This document shows positions 1 through 8,102 of a stretch of DNA of 64,000 bases, piece after piece. Source of the stretch: Novosphingobium sp. HII-3 (GTDB lineage: Bacteria > Pseudomonadota > Alphaproteobacteria > Sphingomonadales > Sphingomonadaceae); NCBI RefSeq assembly GCF_002916655.1, contig NZ_PPSM01000005.1, positions 1 through 64,000 of the forward strand. Reading direction: 5' to 3'. The notes under the pieces were generated by a model. That model was not told where the DNA came from, searched no databases, and saw only the letters and a list, made by a program, of their open reading frames with translations. Positions within the stretch are counted from its first letter, which is position 1, and every line of letters starts with the position of its first letter. A program made the translations under genes and the position numbers.

Positions 1-127
1 CTTCCGCTCCGCTACAGCCGCTTCCCCGCTGCCGAGAGCGTCCAGCCTCAACCATGAGGCTTTTTATTCAAACCAACTGGCCCCTTTTTAAACCGGTGCC
101 TGGCCCAATTTTATCCCGGCGTTGACA
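1..127. mobile_element. End of an IS21-like insertion sequence (partial)
   Basis: Bases up to 127 do not belong to the comM reading frame that follows. There is an in-frame stop at 89-91, and the stretch is visibly more AT-rich than the gene. Two tandem related 22-base blocks lie at 77-98 and 100-121, each starting CTGGCCC and ending CCGG.G, with 17 of 22 positions alike. They run to a terminal GTTGACA ending in CA at 127. Repeated terminal blocks and CA-3' ends are known features of IS21-family elements. The family assignment comes from recall of such ends, since the transposase genes lie outside the window. Bases 1-57 could encode the tail of a transposase, but this cannot be shown. Confidence 0.6.
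44..65 (+). terminator. Rho-independent terminator inside the IS end
   Basis: A 7-base stem AGCCTCA (44-50) pairs with TGAGGCT (55-61) across an ACCA loop and is followed by a T run (61-65). It would stop plus-strand transcription leaving the element before it enters the comM remnant. Confidence 0.6.
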
Positions 128-982
128 GGAGCCGGCAAGTCGCTCCTCGCGTCCTGTCTGCCGGGAGTGCTGCCGGAACTCACCCCGGCAGAGGCCCTCG
201 AAGTCTCCATGATCGCCTCGGTCGCAGGCACGCTGGAAGGCGGGCGCATCAGCCGCGCGCGGCCTTACCGCTCGCCCCATCACTCAGCGTCGATTGCTGC
301 TCTAACCGGCGGCGGTATCAAGGTTCGCCCCGGCGAGGTTTCCATGGCGCACCTGGGCGTCCTCTTCCTTGATGAGTTGCCGGAGTTTCAGCGGCAGGCC
401 CTCGATTCACTGCGTCAGCCACTGGAAAGCGGGGAAGTGACGGTGGCGCGGGCCAACGCGCACCTCACCTATCCGGCCCGGGTGCAACTCGTGGCCGCCA
501 TGAACCCCTGCCGCTGCGGGCATCTCGGCGACCCGGCACTCGCCTGTTCCCGTGCGCCGCGCTGCGCCGCCGATTACCAGAGCAAGGTTTCCGGCCCCCT
601 GCTGGACCGCATCGACCTTCACGTGGAGGTCGACCCCGTGCGCGCCGCCGATCTCGCGCTGCCCCCGCCCGAGGAAGGCAGCGCCGAAGTGGCCGCACGC
701 GTGGCGCGGGCGCGGCGGGTGCAGACGGAACGCCTTGCCGGCACCGGCACCAGGACGAACGCCGAACTGGACGGCGACCGTCTCGAAAAGCACGCCACGC
801 CTGACGAGGGCGGAAAACGCCTGCTCTTCCAGGCTGCGGAGGCGATGCGGCTCTCCGCACGCGGCTACACCCGCATCCTGAGGGTGGCGCGCACAATCGC
901 CGATCTCGCCGGAAGCGAGCGAGTTCAGCGCATCCACGTGGCCGAGGCTTTGAGCTACAGGCGCCAGGCTCCGCGGGCCTGA
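128..982 (+). pseudogene. comM: comM (YifB/Mg-chelatase-like AAA ATPase), 5' part removed by IS insertion
   Basis: ComM is a hexameric DNA branch-migration helicase that extends recombination tracts in natural transformation. The reading frame resumes at 128 with Gly-Ala-Gly-Lys-Ser, the second half of the Walker A loop. The first glycines and the whole N-terminal half of this roughly 500-residue family are missing, and IS sequence abuts directly. The remaining 284 codons keep the Walker B LFLDELPEF, the Cys-rich MNPCRCGH...C...C insert and the C-terminal lid (GYTRILRVARTIADL). A TTG at 122 could start a 286-residue product, but without a full Walker A it should not bind ATP. It converges with the hydrolase gene whose stop is at 996. 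Family identity is clear. Inactivity is inferred from the break. Confidence 0.85.
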
Positions 983-995
983 CCGGACGCCTCGT

Positions 996-1757
996 TCACT
1001 CCTCCACGTCGAGTTGGCGCAGGACTTCGGCCACGACCTGCGGCGCTCCGGCGAAATCCAGGTGCGTGCAGCGAACCGCGACGGCGCGGTCGCGCTCCTG
1101 CGGCCAACCCGCTGCGGCGCGGGGATCGACGATGCCGTCCCGTGGGCTCCAGAGCGCCACGGTCGGCACGGGAGGCTTGGATGCGTGGCACTCGACGGGC
1201 GGCGTGTCCACCGTGTGCCCGGTGATGATCTGGTAGGCCCGCCACGCGTTGTTCGCGTGCCGATCGCCCGAAAAGGGCGAGCCCATCGTGATCACTTTCG
1301 CCACAAATTCCGGTTGCTGCCGCGCCACCTCCCGCGCGAAGACGCCGCCCAGGCTCCACCCGACCAGCGCCACCGGTTCCGCGTTTTCGGACGCGATACG
1401 GGCGACGCGGTCCAGGAGGCGGGAGAATTTGCGGGCGCTCGGCCCCATGTTGAAGCCGAGACCCCAGTCGTAGACGCGGTGCCCGGCCGCCCGCAACGCA
1501 TCGGCCATCGGCTTCATGCGAAGCGGGTGCGTGCAGAAGCCGGGCAGGAGCATGACCGGCATCGGCCGCGCAGCGGCCGTCACCGCCTGCCCTCGATAGC
1601 CGCCGCGATAGAGCGAGCGAAGTTCGCCCAGCAGCAACCGCTTCGACGGAGCGCGGACGCCCTGCGGGTGTTGCTCGCGCACGTATGCGATACGCCGGGC
1701 TATCGCATCGCGCAGGCTTTCGCCGGCCGGAGGAACTTGCGCGTTCAGTCGCTCCAT
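996..1757 (-). CDS. Alpha/beta hydrolase
   Basis: This 253-residue protein has an alpha/beta-hydrolase fold. The nucleophile elbow is GWSLGG (Ser near residue 132), the likely acid is the Asp of SPRDGIV, and the likely base is the His of CTHLDF. The segment PVMLLPGFCTHP forms the oxyanion-hole strand. An N-terminal helical extension of about 65 residues precedes the core. No signal peptide is seen, so it is probably cytoplasmic. It lies 16 bases downstream of a DUF3617 lipoprotein gene on the same strand, so the two may be co-transcribed. The substrate cannot be told from sequence. Lipase- or esterase-like activity is the family expectation only. Confidence 0.8.
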   Translation of the reverse strand: MERLNAQVPPAGESLRDAIARRIAYVREQHPQGVRAPSKRLLLGELRSLYRGGYRGQAVTAAARPMPVMLLPGFCTHPLRMKPMADALRAAGHRVYDWGLGFNMGPSARKFSRLLDRVARIASENAEPVALVGWSLGGVFAREVARQQPEFVAKVITMGSPFSGDRHANNAWRAYQIITGHTVDTPPVECHASKPPVPTVALWSPRDGIVDPRAAAGWPQERDRAVAVRCTHLDFAGAPQVVAEVLRQLDVEE

Positions 1758-1773
1758 CAGGCCTCCGTCAGCA

Positions 1774-2319
1774 TCAGGACGCCGGACAGTCGCCCACGCG
1801 CGTGGTGGTCAGGCGCATGGTCATCTTCATCCCCTGACCAGGTAACGGGTTGCCCACGGGATCCACGTCGATGGTAACGTCCGAACGATTCGGCCCGAGC
1901 GTACCGGCCAGCTTCATAATCATCTGGCCCTGCCCCGCCGCCTTGCAGTCCATCTGCGCGTCCAGTTTTCCGCCGTTCACCTCGAAACGGGAATAGGCGC
2001 ATTCGCTGCCCTTGCGCACGTCCTTGAACATGTCGCGGTAGCCCTTGGCGGCATCGGCCTGCGTTATGCAGACGAGGGTCTCCTGCTTGTCCGCCATCGC
2101 CGTCTTCATCTGCTCCGCCGCTTCGGGGGGAAGGCCCGGCAAGTCGAGCCGCGTCACTTCCAGAACCTGCCGGTACTGGCCCGGTTCCGGCGCGTCGAGC
2201 TTCGCGACCTCCTTCTTCAGGTCCGCCTCGCTGCGTGGCGCACCATCGGCCGTGTCCTTCGAACCGCAACCCGAGAGCGCCAGCGCGGCCAGCGCCGCCA
2301 TCATGATACCTGCCTTCAC
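1774..2319 (-). CDS. DUF3617-family lipoprotein
   Basis: A GTG start at 2319 is chosen because GGAGAG lies just upstream and the next residues form a lipoprotein signal ending in the lipobox LSGC (Cys near residue 18). The open frame continues far upstream but carries no features there. The mature part (181 residues in all) has the pattern of DUF3617 proteins, with a paired-cysteine core (TLVCITQADAAKG, SECAYSRF, MDCKA). These are periplasmic or outer-membrane lipoproteins of unknown function, common in sphingomonads. It is transcribed away from uvrB and toward the hydrolase gene at 996-1757. Confidence 0.75.
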   Translation of the reverse strand: MKAGIMMAALAALALSGCGSKDTADGAPRSEADLKKEVAKLDAPEPGQYRQVLEVTRLDLPGLPPEAAEQMKTAMADKQETLVCITQADAAKGYRDMFKDVRKGSECAYSRFEVNGGKLDAQMDCKAAGQGQMIMKLAGTLGPNRSDVTIDVDPVGNPLPGQGMKMTMRLTTTRVGDCPAS

Positions 2320-2433
2320 CGCTCTCTCTCCCTGTGTACAAACCGCAGCGCTAACACCCGCTCGCCCCCGCGCCAACGCACAATGCTGCGGCAGCTGTTG
2401 CCGTGACGAACGGCAGACCCCATATGTTCCGCC

Positions 2434-4620
2434 ATGGCAGAGCTCATCATTCGTCGCGGCCTGGAAGAACCGGATACGACCGGCGCCTTCGTCCCTCACA
2501 AGCCGCAGCGGCCCGACAAGTCGATGCCGGGCAAGCCGTTCAAGATCGTCTCGGATTACGCACCCGCCGGCGACCAGCCCACCGCCATCGCCGATCTCGT
2601 CGCCTCCGCCCGCGAAGGGGAAAAGACGCAGGTGCTGCTCGGCGTCACCGGTTCGGGCAAAACGTTCACGATGGCCAAGGTCATCGAGGAACTGCAGCGC
2701 CCCGCGCTGATCCTCGCGCCGAACAAGATCCTCGCCGCGCAGCTCTATGCGGAGTTCCGGGACTTCTTCCCGGAGAACGCGGTCGAATACTTCGTGTCGT
2801 ACTACGATTATTACCAGCCCGAAGCCTACGTGCCCCGGTCCGACACCTACATCGAGAAGGAAAGCTCGGTGAACGAGGCGATCGACCGGATGCGCCACTC
2901 GGCCACCCGCGCGCTGCTGGAGCGCGACGACGTTATCATCGTCGCTTCCGTATCGTGCCTTTACGGCATCGGCTCGGTCGAGACCTACTCCGCCATGATC
3001 TTCGACCTGGAAACGGGCAAGGCCCAGGACCAGACCGAGATCATCCGCAAGCTCGTCGCCCTCCAGTACAAGCGCAACGACGTAGCGTTTTCACGCGGCA
3101 ACTTCCGCGTGCGGGGTGATAACCTCGAACTGTTCCCGAGCCACCTGGAGGACGTTGCATGGCGCATCAGCTTCTTCGGCGACGAGATCGAGGAGATCGC
3201 CGAGTTCGATCCCCTGACCGGCAAGAAGGGCGCGGTTCTGCCCAAGGTGCGCGTCTATGCGAATTCGCACTACGTCACGCCGGGGCCGACGATGCGCCAG
3301 GCCAGCGAGGCGATCCGCTTCGAGTTGACGGAACGCCTGAAGGAACTGGAAGCCGAAGGCCGCCTGCTGGAAGCGCAGCGTCTGGAACAGCGCACCAACT
3401 TCGACCTCGAGATGATCGCCGCCACGGGATCGTGCAACGGCATCGAGAACTACAGCCGCTTCCTGACCGGCCGCCTGCCCGGCGAGCCGCCGCCGACGCT
3501 GTTCGAGTACCTTCCGGACAACGCCCTGCTCTTCATCGATGAAAGCCACCAGACGGTGCCGCAGATCGGCGCGATGGCGCGGGGGGACCACCGGCGGAAG
3601 ATCACGCTGGCCGAGTACGGCTTCCGGCTGCCCTCCTGCATCGACAACCGGCCGCTACGCTTCAACGAGTGGGACGCGATGCGCCCGCAAACCTTCGCCG
3701 TGTCGGCCACGCCGGGGGGCTGGGAAATGGAGCAGACCGGCGGCGTCTTCGCCGAGCAGGTCATCCGGCCCACCGGCCTGATCGACCCGCCGGTGGAGAT
3801 CCGCCCGGTCGAGGACCAGGTGCAGGACTGCATCGCCCAGTGCAAGGAAACGGCGGCCAAGGGCTACCGCACCCTCGTCACCACCCTCACGAAGCGCATG
3901 GCCGAGGATCTGACCGAGTTCATGCACGAACAGGGCGTGCGGGTGCGCTACATGCACTCCGACGTCGAGACGCTGGAGCGCATCGAACTGATCCGCGACT
4001 TGCGCATGGGCGTCTACGACGTGCTGATCGGCATCAACCTGCTGCGCGAGGGCCTCGATATTCCCGAATGCGGCCTCGTCTGCATCCTTGATGCCGACAA
4101 GGAAGGTTTCCTGCGCTCGGAAACCTCCCTGATCCAGACCATCGGCCGCGCCGCGCGCAACGTGGATGGCCGCGTCATCCTCTACGCGGACCGCATGACC
4201 GGATCCATGGAGCGGGCGATCGCCGAAACCGACCGCCGCCGCGCCAAGCAGGAGGAGTACAACGCCGAGCACGGCATCACCCCGCAGACGATCAAGCGCC
4301 GCATCGCCGACATCGTGGCGGACACCGCCAGCCGCGACGGCGTGGTGATCGACCTAGAGGACGACAGCACCAACAACCTCGTGGGCCACAACCTGCGCGG
4401 CTACATCGAAGACTTGGAAAAGCGCATGCGCGCCGCAGCCGCCGACCTCGAATTCGAGGAAGCCGGCCGCCTGCGCGACGAGATCCGACGTCTCGAACAG
4501 AGCGAACTTGGGTTGCCCGAGGCGGAACATAAAGCCCCCCGCGTCGGCCGCAGCAACGAAGGCAAGCCCGGAACACGCAAGCTGCGGTACGGCAAGACGC
4601 AAAGGAAGTTCGGGAAATAG
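2434..4620 (+). CDS. uvrB: Excinuclease ABC subunit B (UvrB)
   Basis: UvrB is the damage-verifying helicase of nucleotide excision repair. It is loaded by UvrA and then recruits UvrC to incise. The 728-residue product has Walker A GVTGSGKT near residue 70, the beta-hairpin region (YYDYYQPEAYVP), the DEXX-type LLFIDESHQ, helicase motif QTIGRAARN, and the C-terminal UVR domain (LEKRMRAAAADLEFEEAGRLRDEI) that contacts UvrC. A Lys/Arg-rich tail of about 35 residues follows, making it longer than the 670-residue enterobacterial protein. The start MAELIIRRGLEEPD is the usual alphaproteobacterial N-terminus. It is divergent from the DUF3617 gene. No LexA-type operator was recognised in the 114-base gap. 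Confidence 0.97.
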   Translation: MAELIIRRGLEEPDTTGAFVPHKPQRPDKSMPGKPFKIVSDYAPAGDQPTAIADLVASAREGEKTQVLLGVTGSGKTFTMAKVIEELQRPALILAPNKILAAQLYAEFRDFFPENAVEYFVSYYDYYQPEAYVPRSDTYIEKESSVNEAIDRMRHSATRALLERDDVIIVASVSCLYGIGSVETYSAMIFDLETGKAQDQTEIIRKLVALQYKRNDVAFSRGNFRVRGDNLELFPSHLEDVAWRISFFGDEIEEIAEFDPLTGKKGAVLPKVRVYANSHYVTPGPTMRQASEAIRFELTERLKELEAEGRLLEAQRLEQRTNFDLEMIAATGSCNGIENYSRFLTGRLPGEPPPTLFEYLPDNALLFIDESHQTVPQIGAMARGDHRRKITLAEYGFRLPSCIDNRPLRFNEWDAMRPQTFAVSATPGGWEMEQTGGVFAEQVIRPTGLIDPPVEIRPVEDQVQDCIAQCKETAAKGYRTLVTTLTKRMAEDLTEFMHEQGVRVRYMHSDVETLERIELIRDLRMGVYDVLIGINLLREGLDIPECGLVCILDADKEGFLRSETSLIQTIGRAARNVDGRVILYADRMTGSMERAIAETDRRRAKQEEYNAEHGITPQTIKRRIADIVADTASRDGVVIDLEDDSTNNLVGHNLRGYIEDLEKRMRAAAADLEFEEAGRLRDEIRRLEQSELGLPEAEHKAPRVGRSNEGKPGTRKLRYGKTQRKFGK

Positions 4621-4650
4621 GGCTGGGCCGCCATCTCGCTTGCCCAGCCC
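4620..4650 (+). terminator. Hairpin after uvrB, possible terminator
   Basis: A perfect 9-base inverted repeat, GGGCTGGGC (4620-4628) and GCCCAGCCC (4642-4650), begins at the last base of the uvrB stop codon. No clean T run follows (GCGGGGCAAAATCTT), so it may be a weak intrinsic terminator or an mRNA-stabilising stem. The rest of the gap to 4823 shows no gene. Confidence 0.45.
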
Positions 4651-4823
4651 GCGGGGCAAAATCTTCAAACAGCACGACTGTCCGCTATCAACCCGCTTCG
4701 CGAGCAACTCTCATGGCGAGTAAGGGTGGATTTGCAGCCGTCAGCTTCTGGCCAGTAGGTTGCGATAGCTGCCGTCCCGAAAACGATCGCGTTCCGGGAA
4801 TGGCCAAGCGGTAGCAAACCCGA

Positions 4824-5234
4824 TCAGAGCTGAACGCCCTTGGCCGTCCAAGCCGCCATCTCACCATCGGCTATGGTCAGCGATACGCGCCAGGTGTCGG
4901 TGCGGCGCAGGATATAGACATGCTCCCACTCGGCCACAGGAGCGCCGTCGGCCCCCATCATGCGATAAACCATGCGTGCCTGGGCAACGTTCGGGAACAA
5001 CTCCTCGGCGGACAGCAGGGCACCTTCCGGTCGCACGATGCCTTGCGCTCGATAGAAGTCGAACAGTGAGATGCAATGATCGCGGAACGGGGATCGCGCC
5101 ATGGCGAAATTGCCGTTGGGGGCGGGAAATAGCCTAACCTCGTCCCACAGCTCGCTTAACGCGTCGGCGTCCTCGCGAGCGAAGGCATCGACGTAGCGGC
5201 TGAAGAAGTCCGTGATTTCGTCATGAAAGGTCAT
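4824..5234 (-). CDS. SnoaL/NTF2-like protein (DUF4440-type)
   Basis: This 136-residue soluble protein has the pattern of NTF2-like/SnoaL domains. An N-terminal helix FFSRYVDAFAREDADALSELW is followed by a strand, helices around residues 45-60, and C-terminal beta strands (EWEHVYILRRTDTWRVSLTIADGEM). Such folds host small-molecule isomerases, dehydratases or plain binding proteins. No specific catalytic dyad can be assigned, so no reaction is proposed. The gene follows the ParD-like antitoxin gene by 39 bases on the same strand, and the two may share a transcript. Confidence 0.65.
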   Translation of the reverse strand: MTFHDEITDFFSRYVDAFAREDADALSELWDEVRLFPAPNGNFAMARSPFRDHCISLFDFYRAQGIVRPEGALLSAEELFPNVAQARMVYRMMGADGAPVAEWEHVYILRRTDTWRVSLTIADGEMAAWTAKGVQL

Positions 5235-5273
5235 GTCCGTCCTAGCGGTAGCGGAAGTGATGGCAGCGCTCGA

Positions 5274-5480
5274 TCAGGCGACGCGCGGCTGGGCGAGGCA
5301 GACGTTCGCTTCCGCGAGCTGCATCTTCACGAGATCATTGAAGGCGAGGGTGGGATTGGCCTCGGCAAGCATCCCGATCTTCATCCAGAATTCGGCTTGG
5401 GCGTTGATCGACCGGCACATCACGGCGCTGGCGCGGCGGGCCTCCTCATGCAGTTCGTCATCAATCTTTACCAAACCCAT
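5274..5480 (-). CDS. ParD-like antitoxin-family protein, orphan
   Basis: The 68-residue product begins MGLVKIDDELHEEARRAS and continues with SINAQAEFWMKIGMLAE and NPTLAFNDLV. This is the pattern of the ParD-like family (PF11903), small ribbon-helix-helix-type proteins related to type II antitoxins. The ATG at 5480 gives the usual family length. A longer TTG-initiated frame to 5540 would run through the promoter-like region and is not preferred. No ParE-like or other toxin gene is adjacent: downstream is an NTF2-like gene and upstream only intergenic DNA. It may act as a stand-alone DNA-binding regulator or be a remnant of a toxin-antitoxin pair. Confidence 0.7.
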   Translation of the reverse strand: MGLVKIDDELHEEARRASAVMCRSINAQAEFWMKIGMLAEANPTLAFNDLVKMQLAEANVCLAQPRVA

Positions 5481-5511
5481 TAGCCAATACCCGTCTTGTT
5501 GATATACGATT

Positions 5512-5540
5512 CGTTTATGAAACGCATATAATTCCGTCAA
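5512..5540 (-). promoter_or_regulatory. Putative promoter and overlapping operator for the ParD-like gene
   Basis: On the minus strand TTGACG (5540-5535) is followed after 17 bases by TAAACG (5517-5512). A perfect inverted repeat, CGTTT (5512-5516) and AAACG (5520-5524), overlaps the -10 element, with weaker ATAT arms outside it. A ribbon-helix-helix protein repressing its own promoter would bind in such a place. This is pattern-based only. Confidence 0.35.
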
Positions 5541-5767
5541 TGGCTATCCCGACCTGTCGTCGCTCTGCCCATTGCTTTGCGCGCGTCGAATGGCCGGTTT
5601 CGGGATGCTGACCTTACCTCGCGAACTTCCGCAATGGGGCGGAACCGGGAAGTCCGCTCTGGAGGCAATCGCAGATACCTAATGAAGAGATGGGGGCGCT
5701 TCCGAAATGCCTCGCCCGGCGGGGCCACGAGGGCGATCCCGAACGCATAACGCCTCGCGCGGCCTGA

Positions 5768-7066
5768 TCATCGCGGCCGCGTTTCCGGTAGTTTCAGCAG
5801 CACCGGCAGCACGCCTATCGCCACCAGCGCGATCATGACGCCGGGAGCACTCGGGCTTTGCGTGCGCAGGGTCAGCACTTGCGCCAGCCAGGGAGTCAGG
5901 CCGCCGAAGATCGCGGTCGCGCTCGTGGCGCCGAGGGCCAGGCCGCTCAGGCGGCCTTCGGCGGGCATCTGCTCGGCCGTTGCGACCGCTCCGACCGCGC
6001 TGACGCCGCCAGCCAGCGAAGCCAGCAGGATGGCGCCCAACCACACCGCCGCAGGGGCGGCTCCTGCAAGCAACTGGAACAATGCGTAAGGCAGCGCGGC
6101 AGAGAGCACGGCCAGGCTGACGAGGACGGGGCGGCGGCCGAAGCGGTCGGATAACAGCCCGATAACCGGGGTAACCAGTATGACGGCCAATCCTGCCCCG
6201 GTGGCGAGTTGCAGCGCCTGTGCTTCGTTCAGGCTTCCCGCAGTAGTCAGGAATACCGGCACATACGTGATGCCGACATAGTACGTGATGGAGCCCAGAG
6301 CCGAGATGGCGAAGCCGCGCAGAATACCCGACCGGTAATGAGTCATGGCGCGGCGAAGCGGTCGCCGGGCCAAGGCACCCGCCTCCCTTTGCGCTTCAAA
6401 CTCCGGCGATTCGGCCATGGCTGCGCGGGCAAGAAGAATCAGTCCGGCCAGTGCGGCTCCGACGAAGAAAGGGATGCGCCAGCCCCAACCATCGAGCACG
6501 GCGGTGGGCATCAAGGTCACGACCAGAGCCGACACCCCGGCCGCAAGGAGCCCGCCAACCTCGCTGGTTGCCGCCGCCAGCGAGGTGACGAGGCCGCGCC
6601 GATGCACGGGCGCGCCTTCGAGGAGATAGGCGACGACGCCGGTGTACTCGCCCCCGACGGCGAATCCCATGACGCAGCGCAAAGCCAGCAGCAGGACGCC
6701 GGCCACCGGCCCAATCTGCGCCGCCGTCGGCAGCAACGCGGTGAGCAGCATCGCCACCGTCATGAGCGCCATCGACGCGAGCAGCGTCGCCCGCCGCCCG
6801 TGCCGGTCTCCGAAGTGGCCGAAGACCGCTGCACCCACGGGGCGCATCAGGTAAGCCATCGCAAATCCCAGCAACGTGGTGAGCACCGCTCCTTTGCCCA
6901 CGAAGAACACGCGGGACAGGACCGTGGCGAGGTAAAGGAAGAGAGTGAAGTCGTACCACTCCACGACGGTCGACAAGGCCGCGAGGGTAAGGGAGCGGCG
7001 GTCGAGCGAAGCGGGTGGTGCTGGCGGCATGGCGCTTACAACGCAATCGCCCTGCTGCGGCTGCAT
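5768..7066 (-). CDS. MFS transporter of the metabolite:proton symporter (MHS) type
   Basis: The 432-residue protein has about twelve hydrophobic segments. MHS-subfamily marks include VVEWYDFTLFLYLA in TM1, GHFGDRHGRR in the TM2-3 loop, and RCVMGFAVGGEYTG in TM4-5, as in ProP/KgtP/ShiA-like symporters of osmolytes or carboxylic acids. A second-half loop motif, LSDRFGRRPVL, is also present. The ATG at 7066 is used because GGGGAGG lies about ten bases upstream. An alternative ATG at 7030 would trim twelve polar residues. It lies downstream of hemF on the same strand, 81 bases away. The substrate is not predictable. Confidence 0.85.
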   Translation of the reverse strand: MQPQQGDCVVSAMPPAPPASLDRRSLTLAALSTVVEWYDFTLFLYLATVLSRVFFVGKGAVLTTLLGFAMAYLMRPVGAAVFGHFGDRHGRRATLLASMALMTVAMLLTALLPTAAQIGPVAGVLLLALRCVMGFAVGGEYTGVVAYLLEGAPVHRRGLVTSLAAATSEVGGLLAAGVSALVVTLMPTAVLDGWGWRIPFFVGAALAGLILLARAAMAESPEFEAQREAGALARRPLRRAMTHYRSGILRGFAISALGSITYYVGITYVPVFLTTAGSLNEAQALQLATGAGLAVILVTPVIGLLSDRFGRRPVLVSLAVLSAALPYALFQLLAGAAPAAVWLGAILLASLAGGVSAVGAVATAEQMPAEGRLSGLALGATSATAIFGGLTPWLAQVLTLRTQSPSAPGVMIALVAIGVLPVLLKLPETRPR

Positions 7067-7147
7067 GCGGCACGATCCTCCCCGCGCAGGCCGCTGGGCT
7101 CCTCTTCACTTCCCAGGTCGCGCACGTACGCAGCGCAGGCCCGGTCG

Positions 7148-8011
7148 TCAGCTCCAGGTGGCTTCGGGCGGCAGGCTCATCAGGATCGCGTCGATGTTGC
7201 CGCCGGTCTTCAGGCCGAACAGCGTGCCACGGTCGTAAACGAGATTGAACTCGGCATAACGGCCGCGCCATTCGAGCTGCTGTGCCTTGTCTTCCGGCGT
7301 GAAAGCCATGCCCATGCGGCGGCGGACCAGGCGCGGGAACACGGCAAGAAACGCCTCCCCCACGGCCTGCGTGAAGGCGAAGTTGGCTTCCCAGGCTGCT
7401 TCGTCCGCGCACTCGAGATGGTCATAGAAGATGCCGCCGACGCCGCGATGGACCTTGCGGTGGGGGATGTAGAAGTACTCGTCCGCCCAAGCCTTGAACC
7501 GGTCGTAGTAATCCGCGCCATGCGCGTCGCAGGCGCCCTTGAACGCGGCGTGGAACTCGGCGGTGTCCTCGGCATAGGGCAGCGGCGGGTTGAGGTCCGC
7601 GCCGCCGCCGAACCACGCCTTCGTGGTGGTGAGGAAGCGGGTGTTCATGTGGACCGCCGGGACGTGCGGGTTGGCCATATGCGCGACGAGGCTGATGCCC
7701 GTCGCGGAGAAGGCGTTGTTCTCCGCCGAGGCGCCGTTGATGGTCGCGGCAAAGTCCTTCGCCAGCCCGCCCGAGACGGCGGAGATGTTGACGCCGACCT
7801 TCTCGAAGACGCGGCCCTTCATGAGGCCCCGCGTCCCGCCGCCGGTCTCGCCGCCTTCCCCTTCGACGGCGGCGCGCTGCCATGGCGTGTAACCGAACAC
7901 CGCCTCCGAACCCGCCTCGCGCTCGATCGCCTCGAACTCAGCGCAAATGCGGTCCCGCAGGCTACGGAACCAGTCGCTGGCGCGTGCGGTGTAGGGAGTC
8001 CAGTCAGTCAT
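7148..8011 (-). CDS. hemF: Oxygen-dependent coproporphyrinogen III oxidase (HemF)
   Basis: HemF decarboxylates two propionates of coproporphyrinogen III to give protoporphyrinogen IX, using O2, in heme synthesis. The 287-residue sequence shows family blocks GGGTRGLMKGRVFEKVGVN, NPHVPAVHMNTRF, WFGGGADLNP, the GVGGIFYDHL loop and the C-terminal EWRGRYAEFNLVYDRGT with LMSLPP. Conserved histidines lie in VHMNTR and in HRKVHRG. The ATG at 8011 (MTDWTPY) is chosen because AGGA sits six bases upstream. An ATG at 8023 in frame has no ribosome-binding site. The gene is divergent from pdeM, with 91 bases between the starts. Confidence 0.95.
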   Translation of the reverse strand: MTDWTPYTARASDWFRSLRDRICAEFEAIEREAGSEAVFGYTPWQRAAVEGEGGETGGGTRGLMKGRVFEKVGVNISAVSGGLAKDFAATINGASAENNAFSATGISLVAHMANPHVPAVHMNTRFLTTTKAWFGGGADLNPPLPYAEDTAEFHAAFKGACDAHGADYYDRFKAWADEYFYIPHRKVHRGVGGIFYDHLECADEAAWEANFAFTQAVGEAFLAVFPRLVRRRMGMAFTPEDKAQQLEWRGRYAEFNLVYDRGTLFGLKTGGNIDAILMSLPPEATWS

Positions 8012-8102
8012 CCGTGTCCTCATGGCAAGGCGGCGTCGCTTTGGCGCCGTCAACGTCCATGGCGCGCTTGCCAAATCGAACCGGCTGCGGCAAGGGAAAG
8101 CC

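Noticed and set aside
5537..5728. 63-codon minus-strand frame in the gap upstream of the ParD-like gene
   Set aside because: Low-complexity Arg/Pro sequence with no ribosome-binding site. The gap also holds a TTCCGC/GCGGAA repeat (5627-5644) common in GC-rich intergenic DNA.
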